This document shows, piece after piece, positions 48,044 to 58,421 of a stretch of 64,000 bases of DNA. The stretch comes from an uncultured Polaribacter sp. Its GTDB lineage: Bacteria > Bacteroidota > Bacteroidia > Flavobacteriales > Flavobacteriaceae. The position numbers were made by a program, and so were the translations under genes. The DNA is taken from the NCBI GenBank assembly GCA_913020555.1, contig CAJWAC010000001.1, forward strand, positions 62,001-126,000, in the 5' to 3' direction. How positions within the stretch are numbered: the first letter of the stretch is position 1; each line of letters begins with the position of its first letter. The notes below the pieces were generated by a model, which saw only the letters and a program-made list of their open reading frames with translations, had not been told where the DNA came from and ran no database searches.

Positions 48044-49135
48044 ATGAATTTATTCTTAAGTTTAAAACAAAGATTTTCGCACCATGGCATTAAAGATAAA
48101 ATTGTTACGATTTTATGGATTACTTTTATCTGGACTTTAATACGGGCATTTAAATTTATTGAAACTTATGCCAGCAAAATAGATTCTGCAGAATTTAGTG
48201 AAGGGATGCTATCAGGTATTTTAATTATCATAGCAGCAGGTTTAATTCTTGGGGCTAGTTTAGTATTTCTATGGGAACGATGGCTGAGAAAAATGGCTTA
48301 CCTCAAAGCGATGTTTTTTATTTTACTATTCTATTCCTTTGTTTTTTTTACTTTTTATTTTTTAGAACAAGTATTGACGGAAGTAAGTAAATCAAATCAA
48401 TCAATGGCTGCGCCAGAACTTAAAGAGGTCTTTAACCTAACATTATTAGTCAACTATATATATTGGCTTGTTATTACTTTTCTTACTATTTTATTTTTAT
48501 TAATTAGAGATAAATTTGGCCCTATTACATTTGTCAATTTTTTAAAAGGTAAATATCTCAGGCCAAAACGAGAAGAGCGCATTTTTATGTTTATGGATTT
48601 AAAATCATCTACTACAATCGCTGAACAACTTGGGGAAGAACGATATTTTAATTTTTTAAATGATACATTTAGTATAGCAACCCCAGCAATATTAGCTACT
48701 AAAGGAGAAATTTATCAATATGTTGGAGATGAAATAGTTATTAGCTGGATAACAAAAAACGGACTCAAAAGAGCTAATTGTATTAGCTGTTATTACAAAA
48801 TGATAACATTATTAAATGACAAATTTGATTTTTTTGATAAAAAATATGGCATACAACCTCAGTTTAAAGCTGGACTGCATTTTGGTAACGTAATTACTGG
48901 AGAAATGGGAATCGTAAAAAGGGAAATTGTTTATTCAGGAGATGTTTTAAATACAGCGTCTAGAATTCAATCACTTTGTAATGAAATGAATACAGAAATA
49001 TTAATTTCTAATGATTTAATTAAGCTAATTAATCTAAGTTTTTTAAATAAAAAAATCAAATATATAGGTAACACTAATCTTAGAGGGAAACAAGAAAAAG
49101 TGGAGTTAGTAACCCTTGTAAATATTAGTACTTAA
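48044..49135 (+). CDS. Membrane-bound class III adenylate/guanylate cyclase
   Basis: N-terminal TM helices; catalytic domain IFMFMDLKSSTTIAEQLGEERYFNFLND...YVGDEIVISW...GLHFGNVITGEMGIVKREIVYSGDVLNTASRIQ. Confidence 0.92.
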   Translation: MNLFLSLKQRFSHHGIKDKIVTILWITFIWTLIRAFKFIETYASKIDSAEFSEGMLSGILIIIAAGLILGASLVFLWERWLRKMAYLKAMFFILLFYSFVFFTFYFLEQVLTEVSKSNQSMAAPELKEVFNLTLLVNYIYWLVITFLTILFLLIRDKFGPITFVNFLKGKYLRPKREERIFMFMDLKSSTTIAEQLGEERYFNFLNDTFSIATPAILATKGEIYQYVGDEIVISWITKNGLKRANCISCYYKMITLLNDKFDFFDKKYGIQPQFKAGLHFGNVITGEMGIVKREIVYSGDVLNTASRIQSLCNEMNTEILISNDLIKLINLSFLNKKIKYIGNTNLRGKQEKVELVTLVNIST

Positions 49136-49229
49136 TTATAAGTTTAATCAATAGAATGGCAGAAACATAAAGAAAACAATCAAGATTGTTATAATTAAAT
49201 TATAAAAGCACTACAGCTGTAAAATAAAA

Positions 49230-49802
49230 TTAATTAAAATTGTTCATTTCTTTTACACTACCAACTTTTAAATCATCTAATAAAATATTTCCAATTCTAA
49301 TACGAATTAATCGCAAGGTTGGAAAACCTACGGCTGCTGTCATTTTGCGAACTTGTCTAAATTTACCCTCTGTTATAGTCATAGAAATCCAACTTGTTGG
49401 GCCATGCCTATCATCACGAATTTTCTGGCTTCTTAATGGAAATTTAGGATCATTAATTATACTAGCTTTTCCAGGTTTTGTAGCATATTTTTTACCTTCA
49501 AAACCAATTTCTACGCCATTTTTTAGATTAAATATAGCTTCTTGTGTAATGATTCCATCAACTTGTACATAATATTCTTTTTCTACTTTATTACTTCTAA
49601 TTTCTGCAGAAATTTTACCATCTGTGGTTAATAAAAGTAAACCTTCAGAAGCATAATCTAATCTTCCAATTGCCATTGTATCTTTTGGAAAATTATACAG
49701 CTCTCCTAATAGTTTTTTCTTTCTTTTGGTTTGATTATTTATAAATTGTGATAAGTAACCCCAAGGTTTATGAAGAATAAAATGTCTGTGTTTTTCAACC
49801 AA
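49230..49802 (-). CDS. RluE/RsuA-family pseudouridine synthase
   Basis: KPWGYLSQF..., GRLDYASEGLLLLTTDGKISAEI, EGKFRQVRKMTAAVGFPTLRLIRIRIG. Confidence 0.92.
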   Translation of the reverse strand: MVEKHRHFILHKPWGYLSQFINNQTKRKKKLLGELYNFPKDTMAIGRLDYASEGLLLLTTDGKISAEIRSNKVEKEYYVQVDGIITQEAIFNLKNGVEIGFEGKKYATKPGKASIINDPKFPLRSQKIRDDRHGPTSWISMTITEGKFRQVRKMTAAVGFPTLRLIRIRIGNILLDDLKVGSVKEMNNFN

Positions 49803-49803
49803 A

Positions 49804-50595
49804 TTAAAGAACCTTTAATTGTATAGAAAATGTGTTTTTCCCTTTGGATAAACTCATGTTTTTTTCAGAGAATTTTTGATTTGTGTAAGATGTATATTGT
49901 GTAATTGGCTCAATACACAACATATTGTCAACCTCTGTCCATAACATAAAATTATTGAAGTTTTTAGTAGTGATTTCTAAATCATTTCTATCAATATTTT
50001 TTAAAATAATTTTATCTGTATTTAAAACAGGAAAAGCATTATGACCTACCTTATAAACATCATCTAAAGTTATGGTTTTGTTATTTGCAGTTAAAGTTTC
50101 ATTACCAGTGTTAGAAAGCATAAAAGCGGGATGATATCCTAACATAAAAGGCATTCCTATTTCAGAATGAATGATAAATTCAACAGTTAAAATATTGTTT
50201 TTTAACTCATAATTTTTTTCAAAAGTAAAATCGTAAGGCCAATTCAAGAATTCTTCTGAAGATTTCTTTGGGAATTTAGTATTTTTAACCAAACTATTTT
50301 TATTGTAATTTTTGATGAATTTTAGGGTGTTGTCATCAGAACTAGCAAGTTCATAATCTAATTCACGCAATAATCCATGTTGATCTTGAATAGCTTCTCC
50401 GTTTTTGGTTTGCATTCTAAAATTATTTTTATCTAAAGGTCCAATTACAGGAAACATTTCATCATCTGATTTTCGCCAACCTTTATTTCCTTTTTGATGT
50501 ATGTATTCTTTATCATCAAACTGAAATGAGATGAGTTCACCTTTATCAATATTTACTTTACTTTTTGAATTTTTTAGAAAAAAATTAGTATTCAT
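49804..50595 (-). CDS. Aldose 1-epimerase family protein
   Basis: MPFMLGYHPAFML; DKEYIHQKGNKGWRKSDDEMFPVIGPL. Confidence 0.87.
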   Translation of the reverse strand: MNTNFFLKNSKSKVNIDKGELISFQFDDKEYIHQKGNKGWRKSDDEMFPVIGPLDKNNFRMQTKNGEAIQDQHGLLRELDYELASSDDNTLKFIKNYNKNSLVKNTKFPKKSSEEFLNWPYDFTFEKNYELKNNILTVEFIIHSEIGMPFMLGYHPAFMLSNTGNETLTANNKTITLDDVYKVGHNAFPVLNTDKIILKNIDRNDLEITTKNFNNFMLWTEVDNMLCIEPITQYTSYTNQKFSEKNMSLSKGKNTFSIQLKVL

Positions 50596-50709
50596 AGATA
50601 TATTTTTATCACAAAAATACTATAAAAATGAAACTAAAATAGTACGAAATTATTCTTTGTTTTTTGTAACTTGTGCAACCATTTAAAACAAGATATTTAG
50701 AAGAGATTT

Positions 50710-51717
50710 ATGGCAGTAGACAAAGAAAAAGCAGCGAAATTAAAAGCATTACAACTTACTTTAGATAAGTTAGATAAAACTTATGGAAAAGGTGCTGTAA
50801 TGAAGTTAGGGGATGTAGTTAAAGAAGATGTAGATGCAATTTCATCAGGTTCTTTAGGCTTAGATTTAGCTTTAGGTGTTGGTGGTTACCCAAGAGGTAG
50901 AGTAATAGAAATATATGGTCCAGAATCTTCTGGTAAAACAACATTAACTATTCATGCCATTGCAGAAGCACAAAAAGCAGGAGGAATTGCTGCTTTTATT
51001 GATGCAGAACACGCTTTTGATAAGTTTTATGCAGAGAACTTAGGTGTAGATGTTGATAATTTAATAATATCTCAACCAGATCACGGAGAGCAAGCTTTAG
51101 AAATTGCTGATAATTTAATTAGATCTGGAGCAATAGATATTGTAGTTATTGATTCTGTTGCAGCTTTAACGCCAAAGTCTGAGATAGAAGGTGAAATGGG
51201 AGATTCAAAAATGGGGCTTCATGCACGTTTAATGAGTCAAGCGCTTCGTAAATTAACAGGTACTATTTCTAAAACGAATTGTACAGTTATTTTTATCAAC
51301 CAATTAAGAGAAAAAATTGGTGTAATGTTTGGAAACCCCGAAACTACAACTGGTGGTAATGCTTTAAAATTCTACGCGTCTGTGCGTTTAGATATTAGAA
51401 GAAGAACACAAATTAAAGACGGAGACCGAGTTATTGGAAACAGTACTAAAGTTAAAGTTGTTAAAAATAAAGTAGCTCCACCATTTCAGATTGCTGAATT
51501 TGATATTATGTATGGACAAGGAATATCTAAAGTAGGAGAAGTCTTAGATATTGGTGTTGAGTTAGGAATTATTAAGAAAAGTGGTTCTTGGTTTAGTTAT
51601 GGAGAAACTAAGCTAGGGCAGGGAAGAGACACTGTAAAAGGCCTGATTAAAGATAATCCAGAATTAATGGATGAGATAGAAGGAAAAATAAAAGATGCTA
51701 TTGAAAATCAAGATTAA
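50710..51717 (+). CDS. recA: Recombinase A
   Basis: [79 protein letters not shown]. Confidence 0.99.
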   Translation: MAVDKEKAAKLKALQLTLDKLDKTYGKGAVMKLGDVVKEDVDAISSGSLGLDLALGVGGYPRGRVIEIYGPESSGKTTLTIHAIAEAQKAGGIAAFIDAEHAFDKFYAENLGVDVDNLIISQPDHGEQALEIADNLIRSGAIDIVVIDSVAALTPKSEIEGEMGDSKMGLHARLMSQALRKLTGTISKTNCTVIFINQLREKIGVMFGNPETTTGGNALKFYASVRLDIRRRTQIKDGDRVIGNSTKVKVVKNKVAPPFQIAEFDIMYGQGISKVGEVLDIGVELGIIKKSGSWFSYGETKLGQGRDTVKGLIKDNPELMDEIEGKIKDAIENQD

Positions 51718-51741
51718 GTATTAAAAGTTCTAATTGTTTTT

Positions 51742-51780
51742 AAAACTGCTATAGAAGTAATTAATCTATAGCAGTTTTTT
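51742..51780 (+). terminator. recA terminator
   Basis: AAAACTGCTATAGA (51742-51755) / TCTATAGCAGTTTT (51765-51778) followed by T-run. Confidence 0.88.
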
Positions 51781-51790
51781 ATGAATTATA

Positions 51791-52327
51791 ATGATAAGAG
51801 TATCAGAAAACATAATATTAAAACCAATTTTAAATTCAGACACTAAAACTTTGTTTCAGTTGATGAAAGAAATATATCCTTTAGCTTACAGTCATTTTTG
51901 GGAAGATAAAGGAGCATGGTATCTCAATAGTCAATATTCAGAAAAAAATATTTTAAAAGAATTATCTCAAAAAAATACAGACTACTATTTTGTAATATAT
52001 AAAAACGAGATAATAGGAAATTTTAGGATAATTTGGGATGCAAAATTAGATGGTTTATCAATTAAGCGACAAGTAAAATTACACAGACTTTATTTACATC
52101 AAAAAATACATGGAAAAGGAATTGGCAAACAATTAGTTTCTTGGTTAGAAGAAAAATCTAAACACAAAAATTATAAAGCCATTTGGTTGGATACCATGGA
52201 TACAAAACTTCAAGCATTTGAATTTTATAAAAATTTAGGATACCAATATCAATCACATGTATTCTTAAATTTCGAATTAATGCATGATGAAGTGAGAAAA
52301 ATGAGTCAGGTTTATAAAAAACTTTAA
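51791..52327 (+). CDS. GNAT N-acetyltransferase
   Basis: KLHRLYLHQKIHGKGIGKQLVSWLEEKSKHKNYKAIWLDTMDTKLQAFEFYKNLGYQ. Confidence 0.92.
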   Translation: MIRVSENIILKPILNSDTKTLFQLMKEIYPLAYSHFWEDKGAWYLNSQYSEKNILKELSQKNTDYYFVIYKNEIIGNFRIIWDAKLDGLSIKRQVKLHRLYLHQKIHGKGIGKQLVSWLEEKSKHKNYKAIWLDTMDTKLQAFEFYKNLGYQYQSHVFLNFELMHDEVRKMSQVYKKL

Positions 52328-52473
52328 TTAGATAATACTTTTACCAACCAAAGAATCAAATATGCGCCAATACCAAAACCTGCAAATATTGCTAACAAAA
52401 CAAAGAAAATTCTAATCTCTTTAACGGTAAAATTTACGCGAGTACTTAGCCACTCACAAACTCCTAAAATCAT
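52324..52473 (-). CDS. 49-aa PspC-domain-like membrane protein
   Basis: Manual translation (shorter than the ORF-track cutoff): MILGVCEWLSTRVNFTVKEIRIFFVLLAIFAGFGIGAYLILWLVKVLSN*; stop overlaps the convergent GNAT gene. Confidence 0.7.
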   Translation of the reverse strand: MILGVCEWLSTRVNFTVKEIRIFFVLLAIFAGFGIGAYLILWLVKVLSN

Positions 52474-52487
52474 AAGTCTATTTTTAA

Positions 52488-52919
52488 TTATATACCAGTG
52501 CTTCCAAAACCACCCGAGCCACGTTCGGTTTCAGTTAAGACGCTTACCTCTTTCCAATTTACACGTTCATGTTTTGCAATTACTAATTGTGCAATTCGTT
52601 CACCATCGTTTATTATAAAATCCTCATTTGATAGATTAACCAAAATTACACCAATTTCACCACGATAATCCGCATCCACAGTTCCAGGGCTGTTTAAAAC
52701 TGTAATTCCTTTTTTAGCAGCTAAACCACTTCTTGGTCTTACTTGAGCCTCAAAACCAGTAGACAAAGCTATAAATAAACCTGTTTTTACAATAGCTCGT
52801 TGTAAAGGTTTTAGTGTAATTGCAGATTCAATATTTGCTTTCAAATCCATTCCTGCAGCTCCTTCCGTTTCATAATTAGGAGTTGCGTGTTTGGATTTAT
52901 TTATGATTTGTACTTCCAT
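52488..52919 (-). CDS. dut: dUTP diphosphatase
   Basis: [54 protein letters not shown]. Start near MEVQIIN (about 52919). Confidence 0.96.
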   Translation of the reverse strand: MEVQIINKSKHATPNYETEGAAGMDLKANIESAITLKPLQRAIVKTGLFIALSTGFEAQVRPRSGLAAKKGITVLNSPGTVDADYRGEIGVILVNLSNEDFIINDGERIAQLVIAKHERVNWKEVSVLTETERGSGGFGSTGI

Positions 52920-52985
52920 TCTTAAATTGATATGAAACAAATATAATAAATCAAACAAGTTTTCATCAAAAGATAATAGTTTTCT

Positions 52986-52993
52986 TACTTTTG
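52986..52993 (+). promoter_or_regulatory. Putative Bacteroidetes -7 element upstream of gpsA
   Basis: TACTTTTG matches TAnnTTTG and overlaps the alternative TTG start (52991) of the ORF-track call. Confidence 0.45.
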
Positions 52994-53011
52994 AAGCTTA
53001 ATCATTTAAAA

Positions 53012-54007
53012 ATGGATCACCATCAAAAAATTGCTGTTTTAGGAGGAGGAAGTTGGGCAACTGCTATTGTAAAAATGTTAACGGAGAACTTAGAAACAAT
53101 AGGTTGGTATATGCGAAACAACCAAGCGATACATCACATTATTGAAAACAACCATAACCCTAGATATTTAAGTTCTGCTGAATTAGATTCTAAAAAATTT
53201 GATTTATCTGATGATATAAATATAATAGTTGCAAAATATGACATTCTAATTTTTGCAATTCCTTCTGCTTTTTTAACAGCAGAGTTGGCAAAGTTAAATA
53301 TTTCTTTAAAGGGAAAAACTATATTCTCGGCTATTAAAGGAATTGTACCTGAAACAGGTTTAATTATTGGAGAACATTTTAATGAAAAATATAATACTTC
53401 TTTTGAAAATATTGGAGTAATTACAGGGCCTTGTCATGCAGAAGAAGTTGCAATGGAGCGTTTATCTTACTTAACAATTGCTTGTATTGATGAGAAAAAG
53501 GCCAATAAAATGGCACAATCTTTAAAAAGTAGATATATTAAAGTAAAAATTTCTGACGATATTATAGGTACAGAATACGCAGCTATGTTAAAAAATATTT
53601 ATGCTGTTGCTGCAGGAATTGCGCATGGTTTGGGTTATGGAGATAATTTTCAATCGGTACTGATGAGTAACGCTATTCGTGAAATGAAGCGCTTTATAAA
53701 GAAAGTACATAAAATGAAACGAAATATAAATAATTCAGCTTATTTAGGAGATTTGTTAGTTACAGGCTATTCTGCTTTCAGCAGAAATAGAATGTTTGGT
53801 AATATGATTGGTAAAGGTTACACAGTAAAATCTGCACAACATGAAATGAATATGGTTGCAGAAGGATTCTATGCAACAAAAAGTGCTTACAAAATTAAAG
53901 AAAACAATAACGCAAATACACCCATTATAAATACAGTTTACGATATTTTATATAAAGCTAAAGACCCTAAGAAAGAATTTAAAAAGCTAACAGATAGATT
54001 GGATTAA
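53012..54007 (+). CDS. gpsA: NAD(P)H-dependent glycerol-3-phosphate dehydrogenase
   Basis: KIAVLGGGSWATAIVKMLTENLETIGWYMRN; SAIKGIVPETGLIIGEHF; EYAAMLKNIYAVAAGIAHGLGYGDNFQS. Start placed at ATG 53012. Confidence 0.95.
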   Translation: MDHHQKIAVLGGGSWATAIVKMLTENLETIGWYMRNNQAIHHIIENNHNPRYLSSAELDSKKFDLSDDINIIVAKYDILIFAIPSAFLTAELAKLNISLKGKTIFSAIKGIVPETGLIIGEHFNEKYNTSFENIGVITGPCHAEEVAMERLSYLTIACIDEKKANKMAQSLKSRYIKVKISDDIIGTEYAAMLKNIYAVAAGIAHGLGYGDNFQSVLMSNAIREMKRFIKKVHKMKRNINNSAYLGDLLVTGYSAFSRNRMFGNMIGKGYTVKSAQHEMNMVAEGFYATKSAYKIKENNNANTPIINTVYDILYKAKDPKKEFKKLTDRLD

Positions 54008-54120
54008 CTACTTTACATTTTATAAATACATTTATTAAAACGCATAATACTTAAAAAATGGGTTTAGAAATTATAAATTGTTTATTTTTGAACAATTATT
54101 TATATTTTTAAACTTTTATA

Positions 54121-54780
54121 ATGAAAACAATACAAGAAGTTGTTGAAAGTACAATTAGAAAAACACCTTTTATAGAAGAGGCTTTAAACGAAAAACTAAT
54201 TAATGTATCTTCATTAGCTAGAGTTATTTTACCAGAAGTTTCAACAGTCTTAAAGAAAGATGTTAAAGTAGGTGCTGTTATGATGGCTATTAACAGACTT
54301 TCACCAGCAAGCGAATTGCGTATTAGAAAAAATATAAAGAAACTTGCTTTAGATTTAGGTGATGTTATTGTACGCTCAGATTTGTGTGATTTTACGTTTA
54401 AAAATACGCCATCTTTATTAAGAGAAATAGCCAAGATTTTAACCAAATCTTCAGAAAGTTCAGACTATTTCTTAACAGTTTCTCAAGGAATTTTTGAAAC
54501 GAATATTGTTACAAGTAAAAATCTAAGACCTTTTGTTGAAGAAATTTTTGAGCAAGAAACATTAACAAATAGCATGTTAGATTTGGCCTCAATTACTATA
54601 AAACTGCCAAAAGAAAATTTAGAACAATCAGGTATTTACTATTTTATTTTAAAGCAGTTAGCTTGGGCAGATATTCCTTTACAGGAGATAATTTCTACAA
54701 CAAATGAAATGACAATTGTTGTTAAAGAGAATGACATAAACCAAACTTTTGCTATTTTAATGGATATGAAATTAAGCTAA
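54121..54780 (+). CDS. ACT-domain-like protein of unknown function
   Basis: C-terminal halves KLPKENLEQSGIYYFILKQLAWADIPLQEIISTTNEMTIVVKENDINQTFAIL look like ACT (aspartokinase-type) repeats; no kinase domain. Confidence 0.6.
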   Translation: MKTIQEVVESTIRKTPFIEEALNEKLINVSSLARVILPEVSTVLKKDVKVGAVMMAINRLSPASELRIRKNIKKLALDLGDVIVRSDLCDFTFKNTPSLLREIAKILTKSSESSDYFLTVSQGIFETNIVTSKNLRPFVEEIFEQETLTNSMLDLASITIKLPKENLEQSGIYYFILKQLAWADIPLQEIISTTNEMTIVVKENDINQTFAILMDMKLS

Positions 54781-54783
54781 TTG

Positions 54784-56052
54784 ATGACCAAAAATGATCC
54801 TTACGCAGCACTCAAAATAAAAGAATTCAATATTTTTTTATTTGTTAGATTTCTTTTAGTTTTTGGTTGGTCTATGCAATTTATAGTAATTGAATGGCAG
54901 GTATATTCTATTACAAAGGATCCGCTTTCTCTAGGCATTATTGGATTAATGGAAATTATTCCAGCATTTTCAATGGCACTTTTTGCAGGTCATATTGTAG
55001 ATCAAAAAGAAAAAAGAAACCTGCTTGCAACCTGTACAGCAGCATTTTCACTTATCAGCTTGGGTCTCTATTTTTTAACAACAGATGTTATTATTAACAA
55101 TTGGCAAACGAATTCAATTTTGTATTGTATTTATGCTTTGGTATTTTTTGGTGGTTTTTTACGTTCCTTTTTTGGACCTACAATTTTTTCTTTGGTAGCC
55201 TTATTAGTACCAAAAAAAATATATCATAATGCTGCTACTTGGAGCACAAGTACTTGGAAAACAGCTTCTGTTTCTGGTGCGCTTTTTGGTGGTTTCTTAA
55301 TCAGTTGGATAAATGTTGACAATACTTTGTTATTGGTTTTTATTTTAGTGATTTTTTCATTAATTTTTACTTTTTTGATTAAAAAGAAACCTATTTTAAA
55401 TAAAAAAATAGGAGAACCTGTGTCAGAGAGTTTAAAAGCAGGAGTAAAATTTGTGTTTCAAAATAAGGCAATATTAGGAGCTTTAACACTAGATATGATA
55501 GCTGTTTTGTTTGGAGGAACCGTGGCTATTTTATCTGTTTTTGCGCAAGATATTTTAAAGGTGGGACCAGAAGGCTTTGGTTTGCTAAATGCATCTATTT
55601 CTATTGGTAGTATTGTAACAATGTTATTAACTACCTACATTCCCATCAATAAAAATACAGGTAAGAAAATGTTGATTTCTGTGTTTATTTTTGGATTGAG
55701 TATTATAGCTTTTGGATTGTCATCAATTTTTTGGGTGAGTTTACTTGCTTTGTTTGTTAGTGGAGCTGCAGACGGAATATCCATGGTAATAAGGCAAACC
55801 ATTTTACAATTAAAAACTCCAGACGATATGCGAGGAAGAGTATCCTCTGTAAATTCAATGTTTGTTGGTTCTTCTAATGAGCTTGGTGCTTTTGAAAGTG
55901 GTTTGGCAGCAAAATTAGTTGGGCCTGTTGCCGCTGTAGTTTTTGGTGGAACAATGACTATTTTAACAGTAACTTCTACAGCAATTGTTAGTCCTACAAT
56001 TAGAAACTTAGATTTAACTGAAGATATTGAAGCAAACAATACTGAAAGTTAA
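54784..56052 (+). CDS. MFS transporter
   Basis: Multiple TM segments, WQVYSITKDPLSLGIIGLMEIIPAF, DDMRGRVSSVNSMFVGSSNELGAFESG. Start ATG 54784. Confidence 0.93.
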   Translation: MTKNDPYAALKIKEFNIFLFVRFLLVFGWSMQFIVIEWQVYSITKDPLSLGIIGLMEIIPAFSMALFAGHIVDQKEKRNLLATCTAAFSLISLGLYFLTTDVIINNWQTNSILYCIYALVFFGGFLRSFFGPTIFSLVALLVPKKIYHNAATWSTSTWKTASVSGALFGGFLISWINVDNTLLLVFILVIFSLIFTFLIKKKPILNKKIGEPVSESLKAGVKFVFQNKAILGALTLDMIAVLFGGTVAILSVFAQDILKVGPEGFGLLNASISIGSIVTMLLTTYIPINKNTGKKMLISVFIFGLSIIAFGLSSIFWVSLLALFVSGAADGISMVIRQTILQLKTPDDMRGRVSSVNSMFVGSSNELGAFESGLAAKLVGPVAAVVFGGTMTILTVTSTAIVSPTIRNLDLTEDIEANNTES

Positions 56053-56097
56053 TAAAATCCGCATATCTATAATTATAGCGCATTATAATAAACAGTA

Positions 56098-56739
56098 ATG
56101 AAGGTATTATTTCAAAGAAATACAAATATAAAACTAGTTGAAATAGTACTACTGTTTATTATTTCTCCTCTTGTTTTATATGCTTCGTTTCCCATACTTT
56201 TTAAAGTGCTTTATCTCTTATTGGGTGTAATTTATATTATTTTAATATCAATATTTATAGAAAAATTTTCAAGAGTAAAGATTGATAAAAATCAAAAACT
56301 AAATTTCTTAAAAACGATAAGTTTTCGTTTTTTAATTATAGCGCTCTTAACCACATTAGTTTTATACTCTCAAGATAAAGATGTGTTGTTTAATGTGATG
56401 CTGAAAAAACCGGGTTTATGGTTGAAGTTTAGCGGAATTTACATTCTGTTTTCAGTAATTCCCCAAGAATTTATTTACAGAACTTTTTTTGTAAAACGTT
56501 ATCAGACGTTGATTAAAAGCAAAACACTATTTATTTTGATAAACTCTGTATTGTTCTCTTTTGCACACATTTGGTTTCAAAGTTGGATTGTACTTTTGTT
56601 TACTTTTATTGGAAGCTTATTATTTACAAATACCTATTTACAAACAAAGTCAACATTACTAATTATACTAGAACATTCTTTGTATGGAGTTTGGTTGTAT
56701 ACAGTTGGTTATGGAGCTTTATTTATGTTTCCTGTTTAA
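56098..56739 (+). CDS. CPBP-family intramembrane metalloprotease-like protein
   Basis: VIPQEFIYRTFFVKRY and SVLFSFAHIWF motifs within TM helices. Confidence 0.85.
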   Translation: MKVLFQRNTNIKLVEIVLLFIISPLVLYASFPILFKVLYLLLGVIYIILISIFIEKFSRVKIDKNQKLNFLKTISFRFLIIALLTTLVLYSQDKDVLFNVMLKKPGLWLKFSGIYILFSVIPQEFIYRTFFVKRYQTLIKSKTLFILINSVLFSFAHIWFQSWIVLLFTFIGSLLFTNTYLQTKSTLLIILEHSLYGVWLYTVGYGALFMFPV

Positions 56740-56747
56740 ATCTTTTA

Positions 56748-58394
56748 TTACTTAAAAGTAGTAGCAGTTTTTAAGTGCTTTTCTAAATCATTTTTGTATT
56801 TTTCTGTAATTTCATCGCTCCAAGAGAAGGTGTTCTTAAATTCTTTTAATACAAAACTTTTATTTAAAATTACGCTTTGCGTATCAAAGAAAAGTTTGCC
56901 TGTTCTTCGCATAAAAAAATCTGTAGGATTGCCTGCCATTTCATAATTTATAGCAAACCAAACTTCAGCTTTTATCATTTTTTCTTGCATATTATCATGC
57001 ATTAAATCATCAAATTTTTGTAAAATGATGTCAGTTTGTTTGCCATAATTATGAACCAAATATTCAGCGTGTTTTCTATCAAAATCTACTTCAGCAATTC
57101 TATTTTGAATGGCATCTGTATAACTTTTAACTTCATCATAATTTTGGAAAGTTCCTCCAGAAAGAACAATATTTTTGGTTTTAATTTCATCAAATTCTTG
57201 ATCAAATCTTCGTAGGTATTTTTTACAAACTAAATCTACAATACGTTCTGCCATTTTACGATAGCCTGTTAATTTGCCTCCAGCAATAGAAATAAGCTCT
57301 GTGTCAGACACAAAAATTTCATCTTTTCTAGATAATTCACTTGCAGATTTTCCTTCTTCATGAATTAAAGGACGCAAACCAGCCCAAGAAGATTTAACAT
57401 CATCTATAGAAATACTAATGTTTGGAAACATATTATTTACTGCCGAAATAAGATAAGTTGCATCAACTAAATTCGTGTTTACGTTATTTTTATCTTTTTG
57501 ATAATTGGTATCTGTTGTTCCAAAATAAGTAACTTTTCCTCTTGGAATTGCAAACATCATTCTGCCATCTGGCACATCAAAATATACAGACTGTTTTACT
57601 GGTAATTTTTCATGAGCTATAACTAAATGTACGCCTTTGGTAAGATGTAATCTTTTTCCAATTTTTGAGTGATTAATTTGACGCAATTCGTCTACCCAAG
57701 GCCCACAAGAATTTACTACATACTTTGCTTTTATTGAAAAGTTATCCCCAGAAATACTGTCTTTTACCTTTGCTCCAGCAACTCTGTCTTCTTCATAAAT
57801 AAATTCTTTAGCCTCTACATAATTTAAAATATTAGCCTTGTAGTTTAAAGCTGTTTTTAAGATTTCAATAGTTAATCTTGCATCGTCAGTTCTGTATTCT
57901 GCGTAATAACCAGCACCATTTAAAATGCTTTCAGGCAGAAGTGGTTCTTTCTCTAAAGCCTCTTTTTTGTCTAACATTTTACGTTGGTCTTCACCTTCTA
58001 CGGCAGCTAAAATATCGTAAACTTTTAAACCAATTGAAGTAAGCCAAGAGCCATAAGTTCCGCCATCAATTAAAGGTAATATCATTTTTTCAGGAACAAC
58101 TAAGTGAGGAGCTAATTTGTGCACAATTGCTCGTTCTGTGCCCACTTCTTTTACCAACCAAAAATCAAATTGTTTTAAATACCGTAAACCTCCGTGAATT
58201 AATTTGGTTGACTTACTAGAAGTACCAGAAGCAAAATCATTTTTTTCTATTAAGGCTACTTTCATGCCTCTTGAAGCTGCGTCTAAAGCAATTCCTGCTC
58301 CTGTAATTCCACCTCCAATAATCAGCAAATCAAATTCAGACTCTTTTAAATTGGTGATATTATTTTGTCTATTTAAGTATGAAAAACTGTTCAT
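56748..58394 (-). CDS. glpD: Glycerol-3-phosphate dehydrogenase (FAD)
   Basis: DLLIIGGGITGAGIALDAASRGMKVALIEKNDFASGTSSKSTKLIHGGLRYL. Confidence 0.96.
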   Translation of the reverse strand: MNSFSYLNRQNNITNLKESEFDLLIIGGGITGAGIALDAASRGMKVALIEKNDFASGTSSKSTKLIHGGLRYLKQFDFWLVKEVGTERAIVHKLAPHLVVPEKMILPLIDGGTYGSWLTSIGLKVYDILAAVEGEDQRKMLDKKEALEKEPLLPESILNGAGYYAEYRTDDARLTIEILKTALNYKANILNYVEAKEFIYEEDRVAGAKVKDSISGDNFSIKAKYVVNSCGPWVDELRQINHSKIGKRLHLTKGVHLVIAHEKLPVKQSVYFDVPDGRMMFAIPRGKVTYFGTTDTNYQKDKNNVNTNLVDATYLISAVNNMFPNISISIDDVKSSWAGLRPLIHEEGKSASELSRKDEIFVSDTELISIAGGKLTGYRKMAERIVDLVCKKYLRRFDQEFDEIKTKNIVLSGGTFQNYDEVKSYTDAIQNRIAEVDFDRKHAEYLVHNYGKQTDIILQKFDDLMHDNMQEKMIKAEVWFAINYEMAGNPTDFFMRRTGKLFFDTQSVILNKSFVLKEFKNTFSWSDEITEKYKNDLEKHLKTATTFK

Positions 58395-58421
58395 CCTGTT
58401 TCGTTTTGATTGGGCTATTTT

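Noticed and set aside
54108-54446. Minus-strand ORFs 54108-54446 and 55635-56039
   Set aside because: Antisense to the ACT-like and MFS genes, which have clear coding character.
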